A stretch of DNA of 64,000 bases. Origin: Mytilus edulis (lineage: Eukaryota > Mollusca > Bivalvia > Mytilida > Mytilidae). Under the pieces are notes generated by a model that did no database searches, was not told the origin of the DNA, and saw only the letters and a list, made by a program, of their open reading frames with translations. The translations under genes were made by a program, and so were the position numbers. This document shows, one piece after another, positions 23,791 through 38,098 of the stretch (positions are counted from its first letter, which is position 1; every line of letters starts with the position of its first letter). The stretch is from contig NC_092347.1 in the NCBI RefSeq assembly GCF_963676685.1, positions 85,190,592 to 85,254,591 of the forward strand, given 5' to 3'.

Positions 23791-26344
23791 TGGAAATTGC
23801 TGGCGAGACAATGGTTTAGTTTGAAAAATCAAAACAGTGATTTGAATACATATTTAAAATAATACACGTCAATAACCTATTTGAAATAATACACATATAC
23901 AGTTGCAAACTTTCCAGAGGTGCTATCCAGCACTTTGATTATGTTAAAGGAAGGGGTTTAGGTCTGTCCTAAGGGGAACAACTCTCTGGTTTTTCTGAAA
24001 AGACTCCATTAATTATCAGATGCTTGTTTAACAAGGGATTGAAAAGTTACTTTACTGCTAAAATTCTCTTATTTACAAGTAGAAACATTAGAAGATTCTT
24101 TCTGGTACTGAATACATTCCTTAAGTTTCAGGTCCCAAGTTTTATATGAATCTTAATAAATTCTTTGTATTTTTTATGCCCCACCTACGATAGTAGAGGG
24201 GCATTATGTTTTCTGGTTATCAAGAGTTTTCATGAATAATTTCAAGGAATGCCACTCATAGTTAGATCGACATGAGCAATACACCCTTTCTATGATAATA
24301 CACATACATAATTATCACTGTTAATGATGCTAAATACAAGTTTCCTGTAAAAATAAATATCAAGGTTTATCCTTATTATTCCAGGAAAATCCAGCACAAG
24401 TTTGATAGAATTTTCCATACTATTTATATGTGTATAATTAGTCTTGTAGAAGACACAGACACTGTCCCTGTCTACCACAGATGTGGTTGGTTGTTTTTTT
24501 ATTTTGGTTAATTTTACTTATATTTTGTGACAAAATATTTTTTTTTATAGTAAGTAAAAGGTTGGATATAAGTTTCTTGTAGACTCCTTTGGTAGATGAA
24601 TAAATTAAAGGGTAGAATTAAAGACTACTTATCATACCAGTAATATCATTGATAATGATAAAAAGAAGTATTTGCATTCTGTTTTCAGAAAAAAAGTACT
24701 AGCTTTTGTCCATATTTAATGAAAAGGTACTTAGAGCAAGCCAGACTCTTTTTGAATGAAATATCAAATATGTGTATCTTGCTTCTGTTCTCAATCTTAT
24801 TTTACCCAAATTTTTATTACTGTGGAGTCGTTAGATTTTGTTGTTTATCTTTTTGTAAGAATTTCCTTGAACTTTCAGGGTATGAGTGCATTACAAAAAA
24901 TATTTTCTTTAGGTTTGTATGTAAATTTCTTTAGGAATCCATAAAAAATTACAATTTTAACCAATCCACAAATAGTAAATTAATCCACAGTATTCAAATA
25001 TGTTATTTACCTCATTGTATTGAAATAACTGAGCCACAAAAGATATCCTATTCTATCGTTTCCTGTAATTTGAAGTTGATTTTATCTAGATATATTTGTT
25101 AATGATTATTTTGAAGTATTTATTGTTAATAGAATTATGCAATGTGAAACATTTTATTTTTACAATTTTTTATACAGAAATAAAGATATTGATCATTTTC
25201 TGTTGGAAGTCATGAATTATTATTTTCTTCTATTTTAAATGATTTTTTCAGTTTGTTCCTATGTTGTGCTGCAATACCAATGTCCCAGGTTTGGGGAGGG
25301 TTGAGTGCTAGTACTGTAATCATGTTTAATAACTCAACATCTTGTATGTTCTGAAATTCAGTGGTTGTTCTTCAATGCTGTCTTTTATATCTGTTTTTCC
25401 ATTATTTGAAATCCTGCAACAGTTTTTGTGTTGTCTGTGACAAAACAAAAGTCGCAGTAAGCGAGACATAGGTATTACTATCTGGAGGCGATAAAGAAGG
25501 AGAGACATTTCAGCTTGTGCACTCTGGTTTCAATTGAATTGTTTTGCACCTTATCCTGTCAAGTCCTTTTATAGTTACCAGAATAATTATTTTTCATTAT
25601 AGAAGTCCTAATGATGACATTTAGTTGCTTGCATCCATGTAATAGTGTTTCTGGTTGATAGTCTTAGGTAATCATACAACTGATACAAGGCACATCACCT
25701 CTATTGAAACTTGGCTTCCATGATAATTCTAATTATAGCTAAGGTCTTTAAAAATGCTGTGAAACAAACAAAAAAGCCAACAAAAACCAACACATTGTTA
25801 AAAGTAGGTTTCTAATGTCTGATTTTGTGAGTGTCAGTCACAGTTCTCCACAACTTGTAAAAATTTGGGACAATTGTAAGTCTGTCCTATGGCATTCATA
25901 TTTAAGTCGACTGCTTGATATCTTTTTCTCTTGTTTTTGCTGTGTTTTTATGGTTTAGCACTTAATTTTAGAATTGATTTTATATGCAAGATATATTGTC
26001 CTAACAGTTTTTACTTATGGGCATTTTTCCATCAAAACAATAATTTGTTAGCTGAAGTATAAGTAAGGTGCACTCATCACTTTATAATGCGTGACTCAAA
26101 TCTTAATTGCACATGATTGCCAGTTATCAAAGCTTAAGGTCAGTGGTACTCTACTGATACCCCAGGCATTCTTCCACAACAAGAACCGGCCACAATGCTA
26201 TAGCCAATATCATGAAAGTGGTGTTAAACACCAGCAATCAATCATTGCTAGATAGCTGTTTCATGCTCTTTGAAAGTTAAGCAATAACAATGTCTTCATT
26301 CTTGTTTGCTTGTGTTGTTGAGTCAATGTTTCATGCAACTCATC
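23791..26344. other. Spacer without a recognised gene
   Basis: AT-rich, no supported exon. A short piece at about 24172-24235 (ATGCCCCACCTACGATAGTA then GAGGGGCATTATG) is the 5' end of the ATGCCCC pearl-like family. Nothing else stands out. Confidence 0.5.
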
Positions 26345-26613
26345 AGGAAACTGATGTTCAGTAGTTGTTGTTTGTTGATGTGATTCATAAGTATTTCTCG
26401 TTTCTTGTTTTTTACATAGATTAGATTAGACCATTGGTTTTCCTGTGTGAATGGTTTTACACATCATTTTTATTAGGACCATTAATAGCTTGCTGCTTGG
26501 TGTGAGCCAAGGATCCTTGTTGAAGACCGTACTTTGATCTATAATGATATTACTTTTACAAATTGTGACTTGGATGGAGAGTTGTCTCATTGGCACTCAT
26601 ACCACATCTTCTT
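26345..26613 (+). repeat. Diverged full-length copy of the dispersed ~360-bp repeat
   Basis: Retains the order of landmarks: TAGTTGTTGTTTGTTGATGT, GACCATTGGTTTTC, TTGTTGAAGACCGTAC and GGAGAGTTGTCTCATTGGCA. It is clearly older than the 13047 and 19815 copies. Confidence 0.6.
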
Positions 26614-26861
26614 GTATCTAGTTAATAAGATTTTAAGATCAATAACTACAAATGGTTATGCAATATCTAAATATATATTTTATTTTGATCTTTATATATG
26701 ATATCTACAAATGACATAATAACACTTCTTCAATTTGTTATAATAAACAATTTATAGAAGTCTTCCTTAAATCAAGACATGTACAACCACATCTTGTAAT
26801 TGAATTTTGCTCCATATGGTCAATTCAATTCAATTCCATGAAATTAACTGTTTATAATACC

Positions 26862-26867
26862 TTTATT
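26862..26867 (-). promoter_or_regulatory. Polyadenylation signal of the aldehyde dehydrogenase gene
   Basis: AATAAA on the minus strand about 250 bp after the stop codon at 27115, the first canonical signal downstream. Gives a 3' UTR of about 270 nt. Confidence 0.55.
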
Positions 26868-27114
26868 AAACATAACAAAATCCCAAAATAAAATTGTTAA
26901 CAACAAGATGTAAAATTCATCACAGTTCAACATGATTGTATAAATGGTAAAAAACACTATTAGATTGCATTATACACATAAAATGTATGTGAAAATATTA
27001 ATAATACAAAGCTTTAATATTGAGGTAACTTATAATGTGTCTTAAGTTCAGAGTACAATAAAAACACCTTAAAGAGTAGTGCTAATATTGAATGTCTGTG
27101 TGTTGATATGTTCT

Positions 27115-30100
27115 TTAAGAATTCTTCTGTGTAAGTGCAACAGTAACCTGTAAATATATAAATAAAACATAAATTAAGGTAATTAAATGGTGTACCAATA
27201 TTTACTACAAGGAATGTTTAATTGCCTGTACCAAGTCAGGAACTGTTCTGTTCCAGAATGCTTTTAAATGTTTTTGTTCCTCATATCAGAAGGCAGAAAC
27301 TTCTGTTTAACAAATCAAATAAAATGTGTTTCAGAAAACAAGGCATTTTTTTTACTTTCTCTTCCAAACTAGGGAATTAATGAACATTGTACTTCATATT
27401 ATTTTAATGTTATTTCTGCAAAGCAAAATGCCCTACATAATGATCACAGTCAGAGATTATTCTACACTGTGGATCAAACTTAAAAACAGTCAGTTTAGCA
27501 GGGAAGCTCTTGATTCCTGTACTATGTTAGCATTACTCTACATGTATTTCATAGACTGCTTAAAATGTTTCAATGAATCAAGAAAGCTCTTTATTCCTTA
27601 AAAAAATCAGGTTTATTCATTCAATCAGCTGGATATATTATTGTTGCTAAAGGTTTCACACTATGACTTTGAAATGACCTTCAAGTTTGCAATTAGTTCC
27701 TGTCTGACCATCAGCCAATACAGAATCATCAGATAATCACTCCAATATTTTATAAATAAATTTTGAAATTAAAAGGGTACAAATGGCAGTTTTTTTTCAC
27801 TTAAAAGGGCAGAGCCTAATAGTATTTTTGTCTTCAAATATTGGAATATTTATTATTCTAAGTGCAATATAACCATTCATCATACGGAAATAAATTTCTT
27901 GTCTGAAATCTAAACCATATTTAAGAAATAATTGATGCAAGCTAGACTTTATTGTAGTTTTAACATGGGTAGGCATTATATTTGTGATTATTTTTGCCCG
28001 AGCGATAGTTAGGGCTAAAATAACACGAATATTATGCCTACCCATGTTAAAACTGCAATAAAGTATAGCTTGAATCAATTATTTCGATTCTGATTAGGAC
28101 AATTAAGGTAATATCTATGTCCATATAGGCTCTTCCATGAACCTCCTTTTTTGTCTGAAAACAAGCAAATGACTGGCAATGTGATTTTTCAGAGGGAGGA
28201 GTTTTAAACAGCCAGCATGAACGGTTGTCGTATCTAGGTCAAATATGTCAATTTCGAATTGCCACACTTTGCAGTCATGATATTAAAATGAATAAGTAAC
28301 AACATGTGCATTAATTAAGAGTTTGGAAGTGTTTTAAGTTAATGATATTATGAAATGCATGCCAATTTGATAAAGTTCATTATTTTGCAGTAGTCAATAT
28401 ACACAATTTTATTGGATTTAGAGCATGGGTTATTCACAAAGCGAAAGAAGCACGTCATTTTAGAATGATTTATACTTTGGAAAAGATAGATAAAATGATG
28501 ATGTTTGTACTGCAAGATAAACAGTCATATATCATGAACATATATATTAATATTATTCTTACTTCCAGACTAATTGAACTAATTTTCTGTTTTTATGCTG
28601 CCTCTAAATTAACACCACATGAAAATAATGTACAGAATGATCTCAAGTAAAAAAGAGTTAATCTCAAAATGATTACAACAATGTTTATACTTACATTTTT
28701 AACTTCTGTATATGCATGGAGTCCATATTCTCCTAACTCTCGGCCTTGTCCCGACATCTTATATCCACCGAACGGTGCTGCAGCATCAAACACATCATAA
28801 CAGTTCACCCTATTGTAAAAGTAAAATTAAAGTAAGGAATAATAAATTTACAAAATTTTGAATTTTTTGAAATACTAAGGCTTTTCTACCTCAGGCATAG
28901 ATTACCTTAGCTGTATTTGGCAACACTTTTAGGAATTTTGGATCTCAATGCTCTTCAACTTCGTACTTTATTTGGCTTTTTTTAAAAACTTTTTTGGATT
29001 CGAGCGTCACTGATCGAGTCTTTTGTAGACGAAATGCGCGTCTGGCGTATATATAATATTTAGTCCTGGTATCTATGATGAGTTTATTTACCAGGTATTC
29101 AATCATTAATTTGCGCAATCCAACTAAAAAACACATCTTTTGTGCACACCATTTTCTTGGAAAATGCCTGTCCCAAATCAGGAATATGGCAGTTGTTTTT
29201 CATTCGTTCCTTTGGTTGGTAACGTTTGATTTTATCACTTTTTATGGGTTTTCCCTTTTTGAATAATCATGGCTTTCAGTATTTTTGTAATTCTTTTATT
29301 TCAAGAATCTGCCAGTGTTTGGGTATACTCTGGTTTTATATTGTAACGAAGGAGGGAATTTGATGTTTGGCTGCCTACAAACTTACACGGGGGGTTCACT
29401 TCCTATATACAAGGTGATAGGATGTGTTGCTGGAATAGGTTACCTTTTCAGGCTTAAAAATATGTGTATTGGTCGGAAAAACAATCAGATATATATATAT
29501 GATATGGTCCATAAAGTTTCCATAACTTCGTGTCATCTTTCTTGGTGTTCCTGGCTGTGTTTTATCAACCAATTTTCTCTCTTATGGCTCTTTTGTATTC
29601 CACTGTAACATTACGCACCAAACAAAACACAATCAATATGAGAAAAGGTGACATTTTTACCTACGCAATATATGAAAAAGTATACATTTTTGAAATCTAA
29701 ATTATATGAAAAGGGTGAAGGTAAAAGAAACCCAGCGGCACTCCTATCAATTAAGTATTAAAGTGGGGGGCCCAAAGCAAACTTACTTGCCAGTTCTTGG
29801 AATATTGTTACCCATAGACTTACCATACAGTTCCTGCTCGGAGACTGTTGATTAGGTAATTGGCTTTATCCAAGTCTTTGGTGTGAACAGCTGCTGCCAA
29901 ACCATAACTGTTCTTATTTGCTCTCTCAATCAGCTCCTCAATATTCTTAAACTTCATAATTGGCATCACTGGACCAAAGATCTATAAAAGTACCATATAA
30001 GAAATGTTCATATCATTTAACATAACTACACAGTGATCAAACTAATGTGTAAGAATATTGTGTTTCTTTTACTTTTGTCAATACTTCCATAGAATTATAA

Positions 30101-33100
30101 AGTTGTTTTCTTAACAATTTACATTCTAGCTTTCAAGCTTACCCAAAAGATTGTCTAGCATATATCAGATTATATGAATGCTTGGATTAAATAGTTTAAT
30201 CTTAAAGAAAGTCAGACACATGTTTTAATGTGATTGTTTTTTTTCCTACCTCTTCATTAGCAATGGCCATATCATCATTGACATCAGCAAAAACTGTGGG
30301 TTGAATGAAGTATCCCTTGTCCCCGATACTAGCTCCACCTGTTGTCAGTTTTGCTCCTTCTTTCTTTCCAATATCAATATACTTCATTACAGTATTAAAC
30401 TGATCCTGATCAATCTGTTAATAGAAATATTTAAAAATACAAGGTCATCATTGTATAAGAAGCATAGAAACACTTCTGTTTTCAAATTTTTTAATGTTTC
30501 AAAGGTGCTGCCTCAGATAGAAATTAAAGTTATGCTAATAAATATCAATACATACAACTGTTAACTTATTACTGGATGAAAAAAAATCTCGTTTGAAAGT
30601 GTGTGACTGTTTGAAAATTTAGAAATCACACATTTTTATGAAAATCTACAAAACAGACCAAAATTCAATTTCATTTTGTATCTGAATGTTCCAATATCAA
30701 TCAAAGGCTTATACATGTACAAGTTAACGTGCACTTTTTTAAATATCTATTTGATGCAGCTCATATGTGTATTATTACTTTGATTTATAAAAATTTACCT
30801 TAAGGATAAGGTATTAAATCAAACTGTGACTATTATTCTTTTGCTTTTCATAAAAGATGGAAACTATTATTTGTGTATTGCAAGTTACTACTTAGTGATC
30901 TAAATAATGAGCTAAGATCCTCCTTAGACAAACCTGTGGTCCTTGTTCTGTTGTGTTTAAGAATGGATCGCCAACAGTCCTTTTCTTTGCCCTCTCTGTA
31001 CTACGTTCTACAAATTCATCATAGATCTTTTCTTCTACATACACTCTAGTTCCTGCGCAACAACACTGACCCATGTTGAAAAACAAGGCAAAATGGGCAT
31101 CTTCAACAGCTTTCTCAACTAGTAAAGAAATTTACAACTTTTATTATTTTCATTTGACCACAAAATTGGCTCTTTTGGAGTACTGGTAATTATAAAAAGT
31201 TTAACATTTGTCATGCTAAGTATACGGTGTATACCCACAATAAATGAATAATAATTCAAAGTTCTTAACATGAGAAGGGTTTCCGACAGAGTAAAGTGTG
31301 GCTAAAATCCTTGTCAGAAAACTTGATGGATAAAAAGACAAGATAATCGGAAATAAAATTATAGCCACAATTATAAAATTTAATACATTTTGAAATTGAA
31401 AGGGTTTTACTTTGAAATCATGAGTCAACCACTTCCTGAATTTTTTTATGTTTTTTTCAGAAGATTCCCACATGATTGTTTCTAGTCTTGTTTATGGCTT
31501 CTGTGCTATTATAGCTCCAAAGTCAGTCTGTGCAAGAAGAATCTAATTCTGTGCTGTTATAAAATATTTGGCTTTTTTTTTGTCTATTTTATAATACTTG
31601 TCCCTTATATGTAAGCTTAAAAGAGCTGTTTATTTACAATATATTTTAAAGTACATACTATTAACATCAGAGAGTATGATATTTGGACTCTTTCCTCCTA
31701 ATTCAAGGGACACTCTCTTTAAGTTAGACTCAGCTGCAGATTTGGCAACTATTTTTCCAACCTTAAATAAACAAAGAAAATTTTCTGCCTTTTATTTCAT
31801 ATACTAATATCTTGTATTTTGTTTAAGAGGAAAGCAAAAAAAAAAGTCTTTTGGTCATTTGATTTGTTGGTTTGATACCTCATTGGACCCTTCTTCTCTT
31901 AACATTTACATGATCTAAAAAGGTGATAGGACTTGGCATTGAAATAGGTCATCTTTTCAAGCTTGAATATATGTGAATAGGTCAGGAAAACAATCAGAAA
32001 TATATTATTAGGTAAAAAAAGTTCCCATATAACTCCTTCGTCTGTCATCTTTCTTGGTATTCCCGACTGTTTTTATTAACCATTTTTTACTCTTTTGGCA
32101 CTTTGGTATACCATTCTTACAGTACATACCATTACACACCACATGAAGCGCAAACAATACGGGAAAAGGTTACATTTTTACATATGCAATACATGAAAAA
32201 GAAAACATTTTTAGAATCTAAATTATATAAAAAGGGTGGGGTAACAGAACCTCAGTGGCATCCCCTATCAATTAAGTATTGAAGTAGCCCCTCCTAGAGT
32301 AAATACAAACCTCTGTTGATCCAGTAAAGGCAACTTTGTCTATGTCTGGATGATTGGCTATAGCAGCACCAGCAGTTGGACCATAACCTGGTACAATGTT
32401 CAATACTCCTGGTGGAAACCCTGCCTGTAAATGTAGTTAATTAAAACTGATTATAATGTCACAGAAGATTCCATTCATAATGTATGCTGCTGTCCACAGT
32501 TTTTTTTCTACAAATTTTCAAAGATCTAAAAAGTTTTATTCCAACAAAAAATTTCGTATCAGATACATAAATACACGTTTATTTCATTTTTGCTTAATAT
32601 CAATCTTGCGGATGACTAGAGACACCTAACATTTTATGTTTGAGATACTGTTTTAAATAGTTTACATTAGACATTACATTGGGCACAAGCATCACTAAAG
32701 AGACATTATAAAATGTTGAAATGCACATCTGGTGCAGTAAAATTATTATATATTACCTCTGCTGCTAACTGAGCCACATACAAAGCTGTCAGTGGTGTCT
32801 GTTCTGCTGTCTTCATTACAACACAGTTACCCATTGATAAAGCAGGTCCTAATTTCCATGCCTGCATCAGCAAAGGAAAATTCCACTGAAAATAAAATCA
32901 AACATGCATATCAATGAACACAGCAGACATTTAAAATTTAAACTAGATGTGTCAAAGCGACACAAATGGCCAAGTCTCACAAAGTTGAAAAATCTGCAAT
33001 TTAAATAACACATGTGGACACAAACATATCAAAAACCAGCTCAAAATCTGGAGGCGTATAGAATAAAAGTCTGTTTAACTGTGATTTTCAACAATTTTCG

Positions 33101-36100
33101 AAGTTGTAAACCCTTATTTCTGGCAAAACATTAGCAGAGCAGAACAAAATATAAACTTGATCTGTAACTCATAATGAGTAACTCACATACCAAAATTCAG
33201 CCAAATATCTGAAAGCATTTAGAAAAAAAAGTCTGTATAACTATGATTTTCAACAATTTATTGAAGTCCAAAGCCCTTAATTTCGGCAAAAATTAGTGGA
33301 GTGGTACAAAACTTTAATTTGATCTGTAACTCATCTTGGTTAACTCACATGCCAAAAATCCTCCCAATATCTGAAAGAGTTTAGAAAAAAGGTCCGTATA
33401 ACAGTGATTTTCAAAAATTTATCAAAGCCCAAAGCCCATAATTTCGGCAAAAATTAGCAGAGTAGAACAAAACTTAAACTTAATCTGTAACTTATCATGG
33501 TCAACTCACATGCCAAAAAACAGCCCAATATCTGAAGGTGTTTAGAAAAAAACTCTGTATAATGGTTTGTTGTAGAATGACGGAAAAACTGAATTTCGGA
33601 ATTACAGAATTTCAGAATTACGGACAAGGGTAAAACTATATGGCAAAGACAATGAATTACAGAATTTTGGAATTACGGACAGGGGTAAAACTATATGGAA
33701 AAGACAACGAATAATAGTATTTCGGAATTACGGACAAGGGTAAAACTATATGGCACCAACAACTTTGTTGCGGGGCCATAAAAAGGACAACATGAATTCT
33801 GTTGTCTCCCCTGATTTGAATTTATGTGTGCAAAAGTGATCTCCCCTGTAAAAATATCATTCTAAAAGTGCTGGAAAATATATATAAAGTATGTGTACCA
33901 CTAAATTCACAAAAACACTTAATAACTCTCCAGCTTTTATTGGTCATGTTTGGTCAACATGTTGACAATTTGAATTAGATTGGTGTCTTTAGGACAAGGT
34001 ATTAAAAATATACACCAGTCAAAGGGGGTGTTCTAGTTGAAAAATAATATCACAAAACTGTGAAATAAGCATAACAAACTTGATACCAGATACCCATTTA
34101 GACAGGAGGGGTCCCTTCCTATACATGTATGCAAAGACATGCCACCATATGGCATACCTGTATTTTTAAATATATTAATGGGGTGCAAAATAAAGTGTCC
34201 AAGAATTAGTGGTTTTCATCTTTTGATGAAATATTTGTCTATATGCTGTTCTTTCCTTTATTTCAAATTAGGATGCAAAAATATATATATAAGATAATTG
34301 AGACATATATGAATGGGTCACTGGCAAAAGCCTTCAATATATGAATATGTAATAATTACACCATGAGACTAATTTTCAAATGAACTTACAGGAATAATTT
34401 GTCCACAGATGCCTACAGGTTCATGTCTTGTGTAGCTGTAGAAATCACCACCTATAATTGAAAGACATCTTCACAATCTAATGAAACTAACATTTTTATA
34501 TCAAATGTATACTTTATTTCTAAACCAGGAATCTCTGTTATAGTAATATAGTAGTATCATATAATATATCAACTCACTGGTTAAAGTACCAAGGGAGAGA
34601 GAAACCTATGGACTAAGAAAAGATCCCACCGCAACCAACAATCAATCAATCTTACTTATTGAAGCATACAATTCCATTTCTATAATATCAAATGAAAGGT
34701 CCACCACATAATTATTCCAGACAATAATGCTTATATTTTATATAAAATTCTATTCTGATATTAAATAGAAAACTAAAACAAACATTTTTAACAATCTTAT
34801 AGGAAAAGATTATATGATTAAAGATCGAACATGATACATTATTGGCTGTTTGTATTTATAAAATAAGCCTGGTTGAAGTTCAAAGCCAAATATTAATTCA
34901 TGAAAAGCAACATCTTTCCAGCATTAAAATATCAGCCAGGGCACTGTCAATGGAATTTGTGTAATTATAATCAGAAGCATGAACAATACTTGTATTGACA
35001 GGATTTTGTAAAAATATGGGATTGAAATACATGTTTATATATGTCCTAAACTATTGAAAATAAAACCAATGTTAATACCAATAAAGAAAATATTCAATGG
35101 TTTCACTGCAATGTTAAGGGTTCAATAAATCATATTTTTTTACCTATACATCTGGAAATAATAAACTGAAAATATGTTGTGAACATTTTATGAAATCATA
35201 TGCTACAATGTCCAAATATATGTCAGTTAAAAAGAATTTTACCAATCGCTTCATTAATTAGTGGTGTATTTGTGACATCAGAAATGTAACTGAAGATTTT
35301 ATTTATAATTTGGCAAAATTTATGGGAATTTTCTGAAAAATTCATGGTGGAGACCTTGCCCACAAGAATGTTTTCTGAAATATTTTTTATATACTTGTAT
35401 TTTTATATACTTTAATCTTTACTTTTCAATCAAATTTTCATTGGACAAGGGGTGGCTCCACATAAAAAATCAGGAAAAAAAGTTGAAAAAAGTGACAATT
35501 TTCTAGAAAATGGACTAATATGAAATCTATTCCTAGTTCAGGCTAATATATTCATAATATATGAAGCAAATATATAATTTTTCATATCATACTTTCAAAA
35601 ACAATGTATTTAGGAATACATTCATATTTGATTTACTCAAACAAATGAAGTTTAAAAATACATGGGTTTATACATTGTTTTAATGAATGAAGAAACAGGT
35701 GCTCTTGAGGGACATACAGATTATAAGTTTCCTCTTTTAACTCACTATATATAACCGTTTTGACTCTGAAATGTTAGAAAATATATAATACAAAAATTAA
35801 CGGTTTCACTAAAAAGCAGTGTCTGAACTAAAAATGATCATATTCATCATCAAATAATTTAATTTTGAATGTAACACATCTTCTAATTGGCTGAAAGTTT
35901 TTGCCTATCTGCTCATAGACATAATTTTGTTATGTGACCATGACTTTATTAATGTTTTTTAATAATTAACTCTTTAAAAAAGGAATTTAAAATTGAATTA
36001 TAAGGAATCACATTATCATCTTTTCAGTCTTTTCACACTTTTAAATAACCGGCTAAGTCAGAGTGCACCACATTTTTTTATGTTGTTTCTCGTAGACAGA

Positions 36101-38062
36101 AAGCTTTTCTTGAACAAAATTTCAAAAACAGCAAAATTATAGACTCATTTTAAGATGTCCTGTATAATTAGATAAGCTTTATTCAAAGAGATATTTTACT
36201 GTAAAAGGGCTTATACAAAGATGTTTCTATAGTAAAAAAATATTTTTTAAGGTCCTTCCCTTAATGTAAAAACAAATCATAAATGCCAATTAACTTACAG
36301 ATAGGAATAACCTTTCCATGGTTTTTGTCTGCCCATCCTGCATAGTACCTGTGTTAAAAAGAAGAAAAACACATCTAAGTAAGGTAACTTCTGTTATTCT
36401 AAATATTGCAGTCAAGACAGGTGTATCCTGGAAATAATTACTATTCTCAGCTTTTATTTAATTGGTCATCAATGATGTCAGGCAAACTCTGCCAATGACA
36501 AAACACTGGTAATTATTTATTGTTGGGAAACCATATCTGTTTTAACAGTTATTAAAACTAATCTTAAACCATAACATTTGAATGTGTCTGTACCAAGTCA
36601 GTTACACCATCACTGGTGGTCTATAAATTTTGCAATACCAATACTATAATCATACCTGAAGCATTTGATGGAGAGTTCAAGGTCAGCAGCAAAGGCCACT
36701 TGATAAGGCTTTCCATTGTCAAGAGTTTCCAAAGACTGAAAATATAAATATTCACTTTATAATGATTATAAGACGATAGTTTTGTCTAGAAATATGACTC
36801 TGATATGATTAAAGAACCTTAGTGAGCACGCTCACATACCCCACGTCCCCACATTGTCATTGGAGAAATTAAATAAGTATAAGAAAAAAAATTGTATAAG
36901 AAAAATATTGAATAATAATTTCCTGTCAATATACATAGTATGTCCTTATTATCTATAAAATTTCATGAAATTCTGTTGTGTGTTTTCAGAGGAGTTGAGA
37001 TGACAAACTGTTGCAGAAGTACATTGAAGCAAATAAGTTCAAAGGGGCATAACTCCTAGAAAAAAAATTGAACCGTAATTTCCTGTTGATATGCACATCT
37101 ACATAGTATGTCCTTATTATCTACAAAGTTTCATGAAATTCTGTTGTGTGGTTTGAGAGAAGTTGCGATGACAAACTGTTGCAGTAGTACATTAAAGTGA
37201 ATAAGTTCAAAGGGGCGTAACTCCTAGAAAAAAAATTGAATCGCAATTTCCCGTCGATATGCACAACTACATAGTATGTCCTTATTATCTGAAAAGGTTT
37301 CGTGAAATTCTGTTGTGTGGTTTGAGAGGAGTTGCGATGACAAACTGTTGCAGTAGTACATTAAAGTAAATAAGTTCAAAGGGGTGTAACTCCTAGAAAA
37401 AAAATTGAATCGCAATTTCCCGTCGATATGCACAACTACATAGTATGTCCTTATTATCTGAAAAGGTTTCGTGAAATTCTGTTGTGTGGTTTGAGAGGAG
37501 TTGCGATGACAAACTGTTGCAGTAGTACATTAAAGTAAATAAGTTCAAAGGGGTGTAACTCCTAGAAAAAAAATTGAATCGCAATTTCCCGTCGATATGC
37601 ACAACTACATAGTATGTCCTTATTATCTGAAAAGGTTTCGTGAAATTCTGTTTAGTGGTTTGAGAGGAGTTGCGATGACAAACTGTTGCAGTAGTACATT
37701 AAAGTAAATAAGTTCAAAGGGGCGTAACTCCTAGAAAAAAAATTGAATCGCAATTTCCCGTCGATATGCACAACTACATTGTATGTCCTTATTATCTGAA
37801 AAGGTTTCGTGAAATTCTGTTGTGTGGTTTGAGAGGAGTTGCGATGACAAACTGTTGCAGTAGTACATTAAAGTAAATAAGTTCAAAGGGGCGTAACTCC
37901 TAGAAAAAAAATTGAAACGCAATTTCCCGTCGATATGCACAACTACATAGTATGTCCTTATTATCTGAAAAGGTTTCGTGAAATTCTGTTGTGTGGTTTG
38001 AGAGGAGTTGCGATGACAAGAAACAGGACTGACGGACTGACGGACGGACGGACGGACTGACG

Positions 38063-38098
<36 letters not shown>

